This document shows positions 1-7,824 of a stretch of DNA of 16,290 nt, in pieces. The stretch's first letter is position 1; each line of letters opens with the position of its first letter. The stretch comes from Candidatus Omnitrophota bacterium (GTDB taxonomy: Bacteria > Omnitrophota > Gorgyraeia > 2-01-FULL-45-10), in assembly GCA_028716065.1 (NCBI GenBank), contig JAQUQN010000016.1:1-16290 (forward strand), in the 5' to 3' direction. Position numbers and translations under genes: made by a program. The notes under the pieces were generated by a model. It was not told the DNA's origin and ran no database searches. It saw only the letters and a program-made list of their open reading frames with translations.

Positions 1-65
1 ACGCCATCGCGATCGCCCTTCATCAACGCATCCCTGATCTCCTTCAACATTCTTTTTTCCCTCAT
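1..65 (-). CDS. 5' end of an unidentified gene, cut by the window edge
   Basis: An open frame runs off the left edge on the minus strand. It can start at an ATG at 65 or, more plausibly, at an ATG at 50, which has a GAGGG-like ribosome site about 8 bases upstream. From 50 it reads MLKEIRDALMKGDRDGV. A short charged helix of this type starts many corrinoid (B12)-binding methyltransferase partner proteins, but 17 residues cannot support a family call. It would lie downstream of asnB across a 170-base gap that holds an inverted repeat. I am fairly unsure of both the start and the identity. Confidence 0.35.
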   Translation of the reverse strand, partial: MREKRMLKEIRDALMKGDRDG

Positions 66-71
66 CAATAA

Positions 72-235
72 GCCACGAGGCCATGGGCCTTGAGCCGTAA
101 AATTTTGCTAACTATTTAACTATTTCTAAAGTAATTTAACGAATTAGTTATCGTAAGACCAGACAAACTTATAAGTACCTCTAATAATCAAAATTCATGA
201 AAGCAAAATTAGGCGAAAGGTCCTGGCCTCGTGGC
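72..235. repeat. Imperfect inverted repeat around an A+T-rich core
   Basis: The left arm (72-109) and right arm (202-235) are imperfect reverse complements. Both have an outer GCCACGAGGCC block and an inner AATTTTGCT block, with a few mismatches and small gaps between them. The ~90-base core is strongly A+T-rich and has no gene. The right arm ends three bases before the asnB stop codon. The shape suits a small non-autonomous element (MITE-like) or a long-range hairpin after asnB. It is not a normal terminator, because the loop is long and there is no T-run after a compact stem. Confidence 0.5.
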
Positions 236-237
236 CC

Positions 238-2127
238 TCACCTCATCCACCTATCATACCACATTTCGAACAAAAATAGAGACCAAATTTCTTTTCTGAC
301 GTCATGTCTATTACCAAAATGCTGTGTCAATAGACCTTTTATATAGGAATAATTGAATATCCCCTCTCTCTCTATTTTCCTCTTTTCAAAAGCCGCTAAA
401 AGAAGCCCTTTAAGGTCCTCTTTGAGCCATTCCGCCACGGGGACGGCAAAACCTCTCTTCTTCTTATTAAGTGTACTTGAAGGCAGCTTGTCTTTCAGCG
501 CCCTCTTCAAGATCCACTTCGATGTGAAGTTCCTCAACTTGAACCAATTGGGTATGGTAACGACATATTCGGCCAGTTCCGTATCTAGAAAAGGCGCCCT
601 TACCTCGAGGGAATTTGCCATGCTTGCGCGGTCGACCTTGGTCAATATATCGTCGGATAGATACGTCTTTATATGAACATAGCTTATCTTATCCAGAAGA
701 TCGGCCGCGCCGGCCGCTTTATAATATCTGTCCGTAGGCCCATATATGCAGAAGGGATTAAAATCTATTCCTGAACCCGGCGCGAATAACGCCTTCTGCT
801 CCTCAGGAAGAAATGATCCTATCCATGCCTGATGCCGCACTTCTTCCGGATAATCGATGCCGCGCAAGAACTGCCTTGCCTTGTAATTCATCCCGCCGTG
901 CGTCCGGGACAAAGGGGCTAATCTCGTCAATATCTCGAACGGTAATTTTGCCAGATCTTTCGGTATCGCCTTTAATAGTCCGGATAACTTATGGGCGCGG
1001 AATGAGGGGTATCCCAGGAATAGTTCATCACCGCCGTCGCCGCCCAGGGCGACCTTCACGAACTTCCTCGTAAAGGCGGATACGAGATATGTTGGTATTA
1101 TCGAAGAATCGGCGAATGGCTCATCCAATGCATCCAGGACGGCCGGGAATATATCGAGCATGGCCCTGGGCCTGAGGATCTCCTCATGGTGCTCGGTCCC
1201 GAAATATTTCGCGATTCCCCTCGCGTCGGAGGACTCATCATAAGACGCCTCCTTGAAACCTATGGAGAAGGTCTTTATCTCTTTCGGATCCATGAGTTCG
1301 GCCATCATCGATACGACGGCTGAAGAGTCTATCCCGCCGCTTAAAAAAACCCCGAGCGGGACATCGCTTATCAGCCTCTTCCTGACAGATTCTTTGAACA
1401 TCGAAACCAGCCTGGACTCTATCTCCCTGACATCCCGATTTTCATTTCTGCCAAAATTCAGGTCCCAATAACTTTCTATCTTGCACGCGCCGTCCTTTAG
1501 AAAAAGCTTCGTGCCGGCTTCTAGCTTGCTGATATTTTTAAATATCGATGAAGGAGACGGTATATATTCATAAGCGAGATATCTGCTCACGGCGGCGAGG
1601 TCTATCTCTCTCTTCAACGCCGGATGTTTCAGTATCGCCTTTAGCTCCGAAGCGAATATAAATTGGTTGTCGAATATTCCATAATACAGAGGTTTTTTAC
1701 CGAACCTGTCACGGGCCAGAAAAAGCCTTTTAAGCTTATTGTCCCAGATGGCAAAGGCGAACATTCCGTTGAAATATTTAAGACAATCGTCGCCGTATTC
1801 CTCATAAGCGTGGAGGGCGACTTCCGTGTCCGAGTCGGTCGAAAAGATATGCCCTCTCTTTAAAAGGACCTCTCTTAACTGACGGAAATTATATATCTCG
1901 CCGTTGTATATTATTACTATGCTCTTGTCTTCGTTAAAGATAGGCTGATGGCCGTTCTTCACGTCTATGATGGAAAGGCGCCTCTGTCCCAAAGCGACGT
2001 TATCCTTTATATGCAGGCCTTCGTCGTCAGGGCCCCTGTGCGCCAGGGAATCCATCATGACCTTGAGGATGGCCCCTGAAGGACTTTTGGTCTTATCGAG
2101 ATATACGTATCCGCAAATACCGCACAT
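238..2127 (-). CDS. asnB: Asparagine synthase (glutamine-hydrolysing)
   Basis: The 629-residue protein converts aspartate, glutamine and ATP to asparagine, glutamate, AMP and pyrophosphate in the cytoplasm. The N-terminal glutaminase domain starts MCGICGY, so Cys2 becomes the nucleophile once Met is removed. It also carries the class II amidotransferase motifs AHRGPDDEG (29-37) and YNGEIYN (74-80). The synthetase domain has the ATP-pyrophosphatase P-loop SGGIDSS at 263-269 and a later GGDGGDELFLGYP motif. The length is normal for AsnB. Five bases separate it from the upstream DUF1015 gene, so they are probably cotranscribed. AsnB-type proteins also amidate sugars or peptides in surface-polymer clusters. 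No such genes are seen here, so simple asparagine synthesis is the default reading. Confidence 0.93.
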   Translation of the reverse strand: MCGICGYVYLDKTKSPSGAILKVMMDSLAHRGPDDEGLHIKDNVALGQRRLSIIDVKNGHQPIFNEDKSIVIIYNGEIYNFRQLREVLLKRGHIFSTDSDTEVALHAYEEYGDDCLKYFNGMFAFAIWDNKLKRLFLARDRFGKKPLYYGIFDNQFIFASELKAILKHPALKREIDLAAVSRYLAYEYIPSPSSIFKNISKLEAGTKLFLKDGACKIESYWDLNFGRNENRDVREIESRLVSMFKESVRKRLISDVPLGVFLSGGIDSSAVVSMMAELMDPKEIKTFSIGFKEASYDESSDARGIAKYFGTEHHEEILRPRAMLDIFPAVLDALDEPFADSSIIPTYLVSAFTRKFVKVALGGDGGDELFLGYPSFRAHKLSGLLKAIPKDLAKLPFEILTRLAPLSRTHGGMNYKARQFLRGIDYPEEVRHQAWIGSFLPEEQKALFAPGSGIDFNPFCIYGPTDRYYKAAGAADLLDKISYVHIKTYLSDDILTKVDRASMANSLEVRAPFLDTELAEYVVTIPNWFKLRNFTSKWILKRALKDKLPSSTLNKKKRGFAVPVAEWLKEDLKGLLLAAFEKRKIEREGIFNYSYIKGLLTQHFGNRHDVRKEIWSLFLFEMWYDRWMR

Positions 2128-2132
2128 GGTTT

Positions 2133-3422
2133 CTACCCTAATTTATTTATTACTAATCCGGAGAGCGGTTTTGGATAGAAATAAGTCGCCTTTCTCGGCA
2201 TCTTCTCTCCAAGGATGGCTATGCGTTTTATCTGTGACACCTTGGTGGGATTGAGTAAAAAGGCCGCCTTGAATCCGCCGTTATCTACGAGATGCGCCGC
2301 CTCATCCGGTTCTTTTACAAACTCTATATTTTCCTCGTCGTCGCGTATGCCCAGAACGCGCTCCAGAAGAAAACGGTGGAGTATCGTGACGTCCAGCCTC
2401 TTCCAGTCTCTAGAATTACCTTTTATGCTCTTATCCGAGATCTTGTAATCCTTCAATCTGAGGATATAAAATTCGCCTTTGCCCAGATAGATGACAAACG
2501 CGCAGGCGCCTCTCATCCTGGATAGCCCGGAAAGGGAACTCCCAATATCGGCCGCCTTCTTTATATCGAAATATTTTTTAAGCCTTCCCATAATATCTTC
2601 TTTCCCGATATTTCCGGTATCCTTAACCGCCCGGTGCGTCGGCAGCACCGTCAGCGTCTTCTCGGCGGAAGGCACGAAATATACCATGACAAATTTGGAA
2701 TTTCGCTTGAGGACGGCATCCGCGCCCTTCTCATCCACTTCCTTCGAATAATTGGCCGCCACTTCATAACGATGATGGCCGTCCGCTATGAAAATATCCT
2801 TGGCGCTCATCAGGCGCTCTATCTTCTTTATATCGTCCGCGCCGTCAAGACGCCAGACCCTGTTCCTCACGCCCTCAAAAGATACATCTATGAAAAGGTT
2901 ATCTTTAGAACATGCCTTTTTAAGTATCTTCATGACCCTTTCCTGTTCATCGTCATAAAGAACGAATATGGGGCTGAGGTTAGCTTTTACGCTGCGCATC
3001 AGGCTTATCCTGTCCACCTTGGGAGCTGCCAGAGTATTTTCATGGGGCAGGACCGTTCGCTTGCCGCCGGTATCCAGGCGCATCAGCCCGATAAATCCGG
3101 TCCTCTCTATATTCTTGCCGGACGCATCCTTGTAGGCCTGAGAATATACATAGAACGAATCTGCGGTATCGCGCACCAGGACTCTGTCCTTGAGCCACGA
3201 ATCATAGAAATCGCGGGCGCGGGTATAACGATTATTAGTCGTATCATCGCCTGCTTCGATCCTCCCCAATATGAGGCGGACTATATTATTGGGATGGGCC
3301 CTGTAAAGATCTTCCTGCATCTTGCTCGGTATGACATCGTAAGGCGGGGCCACTACCCGCGAGATGTCTCCCGCTTTTTTAGCGTTGTATATGACTCCCT
3401 TGAAGGCCCTTATCGTCGGCAC
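2133..3422 (-). CDS. DUF1015 family protein
   Basis: The 429-residue soluble protein matches the DUF1015 family (COG4198-type). The N-terminus carries IRAFKGVIYN and VAPPYDVI (24-31), and a central motif ADGHHRYEVA (213-222) holds the paired histidines typical of the family. Length is normal. No signal peptide or membrane segment is seen. The biochemical role of the family is not well settled. Some relatives of the wider ParB-like fold are serine kinases, but I cannot show that for this protein. It starts 3 bases after the VanZ-like gene and is followed 5 bases later by asnB, which suggests cotranscription and perhaps a link to amino acid metabolism. Confidence 0.85.
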   Translation of the reverse strand: MPTIRAFKGVIYNAKKAGDISRVVAPPYDVIPSKMQEDLYRAHPNNIVRLILGRIEAGDDTTNNRYTRARDFYDSWLKDRVLVRDTADSFYVYSQAYKDASGKNIERTGFIGLMRLDTGGKRTVLPHENTLAAPKVDRISLMRSVKANLSPIFVLYDDEQERVMKILKKACSKDNLFIDVSFEGVRNRVWRLDGADDIKKIERLMSAKDIFIADGHHRYEVAANYSKEVDEKGADAVLKRNSKFVMVYFVPSAEKTLTVLPTHRAVKDTGNIGKEDIMGRLKKYFDIKKAADIGSSLSGLSRMRGACAFVIYLGKGEFYILRLKDYKISDKSIKGNSRDWKRLDVTILHRFLLERVLGIRDDEENIEFVKEPDEAAHLVDNGGFKAAFLLNPTKVSQIKRIAILGEKMPRKATYFYPKPLSGLVINKLG

Positions 3423-3425
3423 AGA

Positions 3426-3800
3426 TTACCTCTTATTTTTTATTCTGTATATTAACGCGCCTATCGCGGAACCCGCGACATCCATTATAAGATCGGCTGT
3501 CTCGGCGCCCCTGCCCGGGATGAAATTCTGGTGCCATTCATCGAAAGCGCCGAAGAACAACACTACGAAAACAGATAAATATACGGCATGCGCGGATCTG
3601 ATATCCGGGCCGGAATTTAGAAATGCCCTCGTTAAAAGAAAACCCAGGATAAGGTATTCCCCCAGATGCCCTATTTTATCGAGGTAGGGTATTATGGGCG
3701 GTAATTCAAGCCTGGGGATGGATGAAAAAGTGACGATGACCGCCATCCAGAAAAATACAGGCGCCCAGAATTTTAAGAGCGTTTTATTTCTTCTTCTCAC
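3426..3800 (-). CDS. VanZ-like membrane protein
   Basis: The 124-residue protein has about four hydrophobic segments (roughly 10-27, 48-61, 72-88 and 103-116). It carries the VanZ-family pattern: an IPYLDKIGHLGEY motif near the first segment pair and DEWHQNFIPGRG followed by a spaced Asp and Gly in the C-terminal half. VanZ itself is linked to teicoplanin resistance, but most chromosomal homologues have no proven role. The start lies within the last 17 bases of the zinc-ribbon gene, suggesting translational coupling. An inner-membrane location is expected. The family call is firm and the function unknown. Confidence 0.85.
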   Translation of the reverse strand: MRRRNKTLLKFWAPVFFWMAVIVTFSSIPRLELPPIIPYLDKIGHLGEYLILGFLLTRAFLNSGPDIRSAHAVYLSVFVVLFFGAFDEWHQNFIPGRGAETADLIMDVAGSAIGALIYRIKNKR

Positions 3801-4047
3801 TTAACGGACACTCTTTACATTCTCCGGCCTTGGGACAGGATGGGGCCTCTCTTTCCGGATTTTTAGCTTTTTTATAATCGGTCTGGTAAAAACCGGACCC
3901 TTTGAATATGATACCGGAGCCGGCGCCTATCAGGCGTTCGGCCTTCCCTCCGCATGAGGGGCATCTCTTCAGCGGTTCATCACTCATATTCTGGAATTTT
4001 TCGAAGCGGTGAGCGCATTTCGAACATTCGTATTCGTAAGTCGGCAT
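3784..4047 (-). CDS. FmdB-type zinc ribbon protein
   Basis: The 87-residue protein starts MPTYEYEC and has Cys pairs C8-x2-C11 and C29-x2-C32, the single zinc ribbon of the FmdB/CxxC_CxxC_SSSS family. A glycine-rich stretch (GAGSGIIFKGSGFY) follows, as is usual. The tail adds three more cysteines (C71, C77, C80) that could bind a second metal. Members are often proposed to be regulators, but no common function is proven. It lies 15 bases after dnaJ and overlaps the VanZ-like gene, so it looks like a passenger of the heat-shock operon. Its glycine/phenylalanine-containing tail and zinc site are compatible with a small protein-binding role, which is inference only. Confidence 0.85.
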   Translation of the reverse strand: MPTYEYECSKCAHRFEKFQNMSDEPLKRCPSCGGKAERLIGAGSGIIFKGSGFYQTDYKKAKNPEREAPSCPKAGECKECPLSEKKK

Positions 4048-4062
4048 ATATCCTGTCCTATC

Positions 4063-5214
4063 TTATTTAAACGCTCTCTTTATCTTATCCGTGAAACTGC
4101 TTTTCGATGGATCCTCACCGGAAAGCATGGCGAACTCTTCCATCAATTTGCGCTGGGCCGGTGTGAGACGCGTAGGAATATCGACATTAACCCTGACCAG
4201 CTCGTCGCCTACCGCTCCCGAATGTACGTCCGGCACGCCTTTACCCTTCAGGCGGAAGACCTTGCCGGGCTGGGTGCCGACGGGTATCTTCATCACCACT
4301 TTACCTTCGAGCGTCGGGACTTCGATCTCGCCGCCCAACACGGCCTTCGTAAGGCTTATGCAGACCTCTGACAGTATATCGTCGTCATGCCGCTTGAATA
4401 CGGGATGGTGCCTTACCTCTATCAGGACATACAGATCGCCTTTACCGCCTGTGCCTTCCTCGCCTTTGCCTCTTACGCGTAGTTGAGACCCCGTATAAAC
4501 GCCCGCGGGGATTTTAATTTCGATATCACTGGCAACCTTCACGCGGCCTTCGCCGCGGCACTCGGAGCACGGCGTCTGTATGATCGCCCCTTCTCCGCCG
4601 CATCGCCGGCACGTCTGTGCCATCTGGAAAAATCCGCTCGACATGACCGTTTGTCCCGTGCCCTTACATTGTGGGCAGGTCGTCTTTTTCGTCCCGGGTT
4701 TTGCGCCGCTGCCGGAGCAGGTCGGGCATATATTATAATGAGGCACCCTGACACGCTTTTCGGTACCTGTAGCAACCTCTTCCAGCGTGACCTCTATGGT
4801 CACCTGAAGGTCCCTGCCGCGCCTGGCGCGGCCACCGCGGCGGGTCCGCATCCCGGATATGTCAAAACCGAGGTCGCTGAATATCTGATCAAAGAGTCCG
4901 CCGCCCACACCATAGTCGCCCAGGTCCTGGAAGACGCTCGAGAAGTCGGCACCTTTGAATATATCCTCATACGCGTACTTCTGGTCGATACCCGAATGGC
5001 CATACTGGTCATAGAGGGCCCGTTTCTTCGAATCGGACAAGACCGCGTAGGATTCGGATATCTCCTTGAACTTCTCCTCGGCCTCCTTCTTCTGTTCGGC
5101 CGGGACCCTGTCGGGATGATAGCGTAGCGCCATCTCGCGATACGCCTTCTTTATCTCATCCAGCGTCGCGTTCTTCTTGACCCCGAGTATCTCGTAGTAA
5201 TCTCGTTTGCTCAT
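4063..5214 (-). CDS. dnaJ: Chaperone DnaJ (type I Hsp40)
   Basis: The 383-residue co-chaperone delivers unfolded clients to DnaK and stimulates its ATPase. The J domain (about 3-70) has the essential HPD at 33-35. The Gly/Phe-rich linker (about 85-120) is sparse in glycine compared with the E. coli protein. It is followed by an RRGGRARRGRD basic stretch. Four CxxCxGxG zinc-binding repeats begin at C163, C180, C202 and C216. The two C-terminal substrate-binding beta domains follow. Length is normal. The start has no strong ribosome site; its 93-base leader is filled with a hexamer-type inverted repeat (5224-5288). It sits last in the classic hrcA-grpE-dnaK-dnaJ order. Confidence 0.97.
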   Translation of the reverse strand: MSKRDYYEILGVKKNATLDEIKKAYREMALRYHPDRVPAEQKKEAEEKFKEISESYAVLSDSKKRALYDQYGHSGIDQKYAYEDIFKGADFSSVFQDLGDYGVGGGLFDQIFSDLGFDISGMRTRRGGRARRGRDLQVTIEVTLEEVATGTEKRVRVPHYNICPTCSGSGAKPGTKKTTCPQCKGTGQTVMSSGFFQMAQTCRRCGGEGAIIQTPCSECRGEGRVKVASDIEIKIPAGVYTGSQLRVRGKGEEGTGGKGDLYVLIEVRHHPVFKRHDDDILSEVCISLTKAVLGGEIEVPTLEGKVVMKIPVGTQPGKVFRLKGKGVPDVHSGAVGDELVRVNVDIPTRLTPAQRKLMEEFAMLSGEDPSKSSFTDKIKRAFK

Positions 5215-5223
5215 AGAAAAATA

Positions 5224-5288
5224 AAGGTTGAGGTTAAGGCTTAGGTTAAGGCTGAGAAATTCTTAACCTTAACCTTGACCTAAACCTT
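5224..5288. repeat. GGTTAAG-type tandem/inverted repeat in the dnaK-dnaJ spacer
   Basis: The spacer contains runs of degenerate AGGTTA/AGGTTG hexamers on one arm (5224-5258) and their reverse complement on the other (5260-5288). The two arms match with four mismatches and one 6-base step, so the dnaJ leader RNA could fold into a long hairpin just before the start codon. A closely similar run lies before hflX (9896-9920). Such short repeats are probably dispersed and slippage-prone. Whether the hairpin tunes dnaJ translation or attenuates transcription is inference. Confidence 0.7.
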
Positions 5289-5307
5289 CTTCTATATCAA
5301 TCTCTAT

Positions 5308-7242
5308 CTACTCCTTCTTTCCGTTATCCTCTTCTTTATATTCCGCGTCTATGACATCGTCTTTATTCTTCGGTTCTGCCTCCGGCGGTTCTTCGCCGGA
5401 CGGCCCTGGACCGGCCTTGCCCGCTCCGGTCTTGGCGCCCTGCTGCGCCTGCTGTTTCGCTGTTGTCTGTTTATATATCTCTTCTGCCAGTTTGTGTGAG
5501 GCTTTTGTCAGGTCTTCTGTGCACTTTTTGATCCTGTCCGCATTCTTGTCCTTTATTGCGGATTTCAGGTCGTTGATCTTTGCCTCGATGTCGGCACGCT
5601 CGGCCTGGCTGACCTTATCGCCGTATTCCTTGAGCGACTTTTCTGTCGCGTACGCGAGCGTGTCGGCCTGATTGATCAGTTCCACCGTCTCTTTCCTCTT
5701 CGCGTCCTCGGCGGCGAACTTCTCGGCGTCCTTCACCAGCTTATCTATCTCTTCCTTGGACAGTTTTTTGGGCGCGGTTATCTTTATTGACTGCTCTTTC
5801 CCTGTGCCCAGGTCCTTGGCCGAGACGTGGACTATGCCGTTCGCATCGATGTCGAAAGCGACCTCGACCTGCGGAATGCCGCGCGGTGCCGGCGGTATCC
5901 CGACCAGGTCGAACCTTCCGAGCTCGACATTGTCTTCGGCCATAGGCCGCTCGCCCTGAAGGACCCTTATCGTAACGGCGGTCTGGTTGTCCGCGGCCGT
6001 CGAGAAGACCTGGCTTTTCTTCGTAGGTATGGTAGTGTTACGTTCGATGAGCTTTGTGTTCACACCGCCTAAGGTCTCTATGCCCAGCGAAAGCGGCGTG
6101 ACGTCGAGCAAAAGGACTTCCTTCACATCGCCCTTTATGATAGCGGCCTGTATCGCCGCGCCCAAAGCGACGCATTCCATCGGGTCAACTCCGCGCTCTA
6201 TCTTCTTGCCAAAATAATCCTCGACGAACTTCTGTACTATCGGCATACGCGTGGGGCCGCCCACCATGATTATCTTGTCTATACCCTTGTCCTTGAAGTC
6301 GACACCTTCCTTCGAGAACGCCTCCTTGGCGTCTTTAAGTGCTTGTTCCAGCGGATGCCGACACCTTTCGATGATCGGGTTTACCAGCTCTTCCAGTTTC
6401 GAGCGGTTTATCGTCATAGTGAAATGTTTCGGCCCGCTCGCGTCCGCTGTGATGAAGGGAAGGTTTATATCCGTTGTAAGAGTACTCGATAGTTCCACCT
6501 TCGCCTTTTCGGCGGCCTCGCGCAGGCGCTGCATCGCCATCTTGTCGTTCTTGAGGTCTATCCCTGTTTCTCGTTTGAACTCCTTCGCCAGGTAATCGAT
6601 GAGCGCGTTATCCATGTCCGTGCCGCCGAGCTGCGTATCGCCGGAGGTGGCCATTACCTTGAACCCGCCTTCTTTCCACATCTCCATTATGGTGACATCG
6701 AGCGTGCCGCCCCCGAAATCGAATACCAGTATCTTCAGCTCTTTCCCGGCCTTTTCCAAACCGTATGCAAGGCATGCCGCAGTCGGCTCGTTTATTATAC
6801 GCAGTACCGTCAATCCTGCTATCTCTCCGGCATCCTTTGTCGCTGTCCTCTGGTTGTCATCGAAATATGCCGGGCACGTGATGACTACCTCCTCTACCTT
6901 ATCGCCAAGATACGCCTCTGCGTCCTGTTTTATCTTCTGAAGGATGAACGCCGATATCTGTTGAGGGGTGTATTCCTTGCCGTGGACCTTATATTTGTAA
7001 TCGGTGCCCATCTTTCTCTTTGCGGCAAATATCGTGCCTTCGGGGTTCACCGACGCCTGCCTCTTCGCCGGCTCGCCGACGAGCTTCGTCCCGTCCTTCG
7101 TAAACGCGACATATGATGGAAATGCCTTACCGCTTGCTACGCCCGCGCCTTCGGCAGATGGGATTATGACCGGCCTTCCCGCTTCCATGTAAGCGGCCGC
7201 CGAGTTCGAAGTCCCAAGATCTATTCCTATCACCTTTGCCAT
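5308..7242 (-). CDS. dnaK: Chaperone DnaK (Hsp70)
   Basis: The 644-residue ATP-driven chaperone starts MAKVIGIDLGTSNS (phosphate-binding loop 1). It has later Hsp70 signatures DFGGGTLDVTIMEM and IIMVGGPTRMPIVQKF. The substrate-binding domain begins after the LLLDVTPLSLGIETLGG linker region, and the C-terminal lid ends in an acidic EEDNGKKE tail. The region after AAKRKMG is short (TDYKYKVHGKEYTPQQ) and lacks the roughly 24-residue insertion of proteobacterial DnaK, as in Firmicutes and archaea. A near-perfect ribosome site, AAAGGAGGT, lies 5 bases before the ATG. GrpE ends 13 bases upstream, so expression is driven from the CIRCE promoter before hrcA. Confidence 0.98.
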   Translation of the reverse strand: MAKVIGIDLGTSNSAAAYMEAGRPVIIPSAEGAGVASGKAFPSYVAFTKDGTKLVGEPAKRQASVNPEGTIFAAKRKMGTDYKYKVHGKEYTPQQISAFILQKIKQDAEAYLGDKVEEVVITCPAYFDDNQRTATKDAGEIAGLTVLRIINEPTAACLAYGLEKAGKELKILVFDFGGGTLDVTIMEMWKEGGFKVMATSGDTQLGGTDMDNALIDYLAKEFKRETGIDLKNDKMAMQRLREAAEKAKVELSSTLTTDINLPFITADASGPKHFTMTINRSKLEELVNPIIERCRHPLEQALKDAKEAFSKEGVDFKDKGIDKIIMVGGPTRMPIVQKFVEDYFGKKIERGVDPMECVALGAAIQAAIIKGDVKEVLLLDVTPLSLGIETLGGVNTKLIERNTTIPTKKSQVFSTAADNQTAVTIRVLQGERPMAEDNVELGRFDLVGIPPAPRGIPQVEVAFDIDANGIVHVSAKDLGTGKEQSIKITAPKKLSKEEIDKLVKDAEKFAAEDAKRKETVELINQADTLAYATEKSLKEYGDKVSQAERADIEAKINDLKSAIKDKNADRIKKCTEDLTKASHKLAEEIYKQTTAKQQAQQGAKTGAGKAGPGPSGEEPPEAEPKNKDDVIDAEYKEEDNGKKE

Positions 7243-7247
7243 AAAAA

Positions 7248-7253
7248 CCTCCT
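7248..7253 (-). promoter_or_regulatory. Strong ribosome binding site of dnaK
   Basis: On the minus strand AGGAGG within AAAGGAGGT stands 5 bases before the dnaK ATG. It is the strongest Shine-Dalgarno match I noticed in the window and fits the high DnaK dose expected within the operon. It also confirms the dnaK start. Confidence 0.85.
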
Positions 7254-7255
7254 TT

Positions 7256-7819
7256 TTACTCAGCCTTTTTCACTATCTTTACCATCGCCGGCCTCAATAA
7301 CTTATCATGAAACCTGTACCCCGGCTTCAACTCTTCCACTATGAGGCCGTCATCCTTATCATCTATTTCTACGGTCTCGACCGCTTCATGCAGGTGGGGA
7401 TCGAATTTTTCGCCGACCGTCTTTATCCTCTCGAGGCCCGTATCCTTGACAAACTTCTGGATCTGTTTCTGTATCATGTCGACACCGTCGTGCACCGCCT
7501 TGAAGTCCTTGGCATGTTCGATGTGCTTTTCGGCTATCTCAAGGTTATCCAGTATAGGCAAGAATTCCGATATGAAGCCCTCATTCGCATAGCGCAGAAA
7601 ATCGGACTTCTCTTTTTCGAGACGCCGCCTGGCATTTTCGAGTTCCGCCTGCGCCCTTAAAAACTTGTCGTAATAACTGTCCCTTTCCTCGGCCCTGGCC
7701 TTAAGAGTATCATATTCAACCCTGGAAACGGTCACTTCGCCGGCCGTCGGGGTTTCTTTCTCGGCCGCCTTATCTTTCTCGTCAGGTTTTATATTTTCCT
7801 TCTTATCGTGGTGTCCCAT
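7256..7819 (-). CDS. grpE: Nucleotide exchange factor GrpE
   Basis: The 187-residue protein exchanges ADP for ATP on DnaK and acts as a dimer in the cytoplasm. A charged, disordered N-terminus (about 1-30) is followed by a long coiled coil (about 35-90, with EERDSYYDKFLRAQAELEN). A four-helix bundle and the C-terminal beta wing come next. The family signature GYRFHDKLLRPAMVKIVK is near the end. Length is normal. The gene begins 5 bases after hrcA and ends 13 bases before dnaK, fixing it in the CIRCE-controlled operon. Confidence 0.95.
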   Translation of the reverse strand: MGHHDKKENIKPDEKDKAAEKETPTAGEVTVSRVEYDTLKARAEERDSYYDKFLRAQAELENARRRLEKEKSDFLRYANEGFISEFLPILDNLEIAEKHIEHAKDFKAVHDGVDMIQKQIQKFVKDTGLERIKTVGEKFDPHLHEAVETVEIDDKDDGLIVEELKPGYRFHDKLLRPAMVKIVKKAE

Positions 7820-7824
7820 GATGA

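Noticed and set aside
2634..3455. 273-codon plus-strand open frame opposite the DUF1015 gene
   Set aside because: It is antisense to a clear conserved gene, has no recognisable domain and a composition typical of reverse-strand shadows.
4483..5127. 214-codon plus-strand open frame opposite dnaJ
   Set aside because: It is antisense to a fully conserved DnaJ with all zinc motifs and is rich in Ala/Gly/Arg as expected from the GC-rich reverse strand.
5224..5288. Repeat between dnaK and dnaJ considered as a CRISPR array or terminator
   Set aside because: Units are 6 bases and contiguous with no spacers, and no T-run follows the stem. It fits a simple-sequence inverted repeat better.
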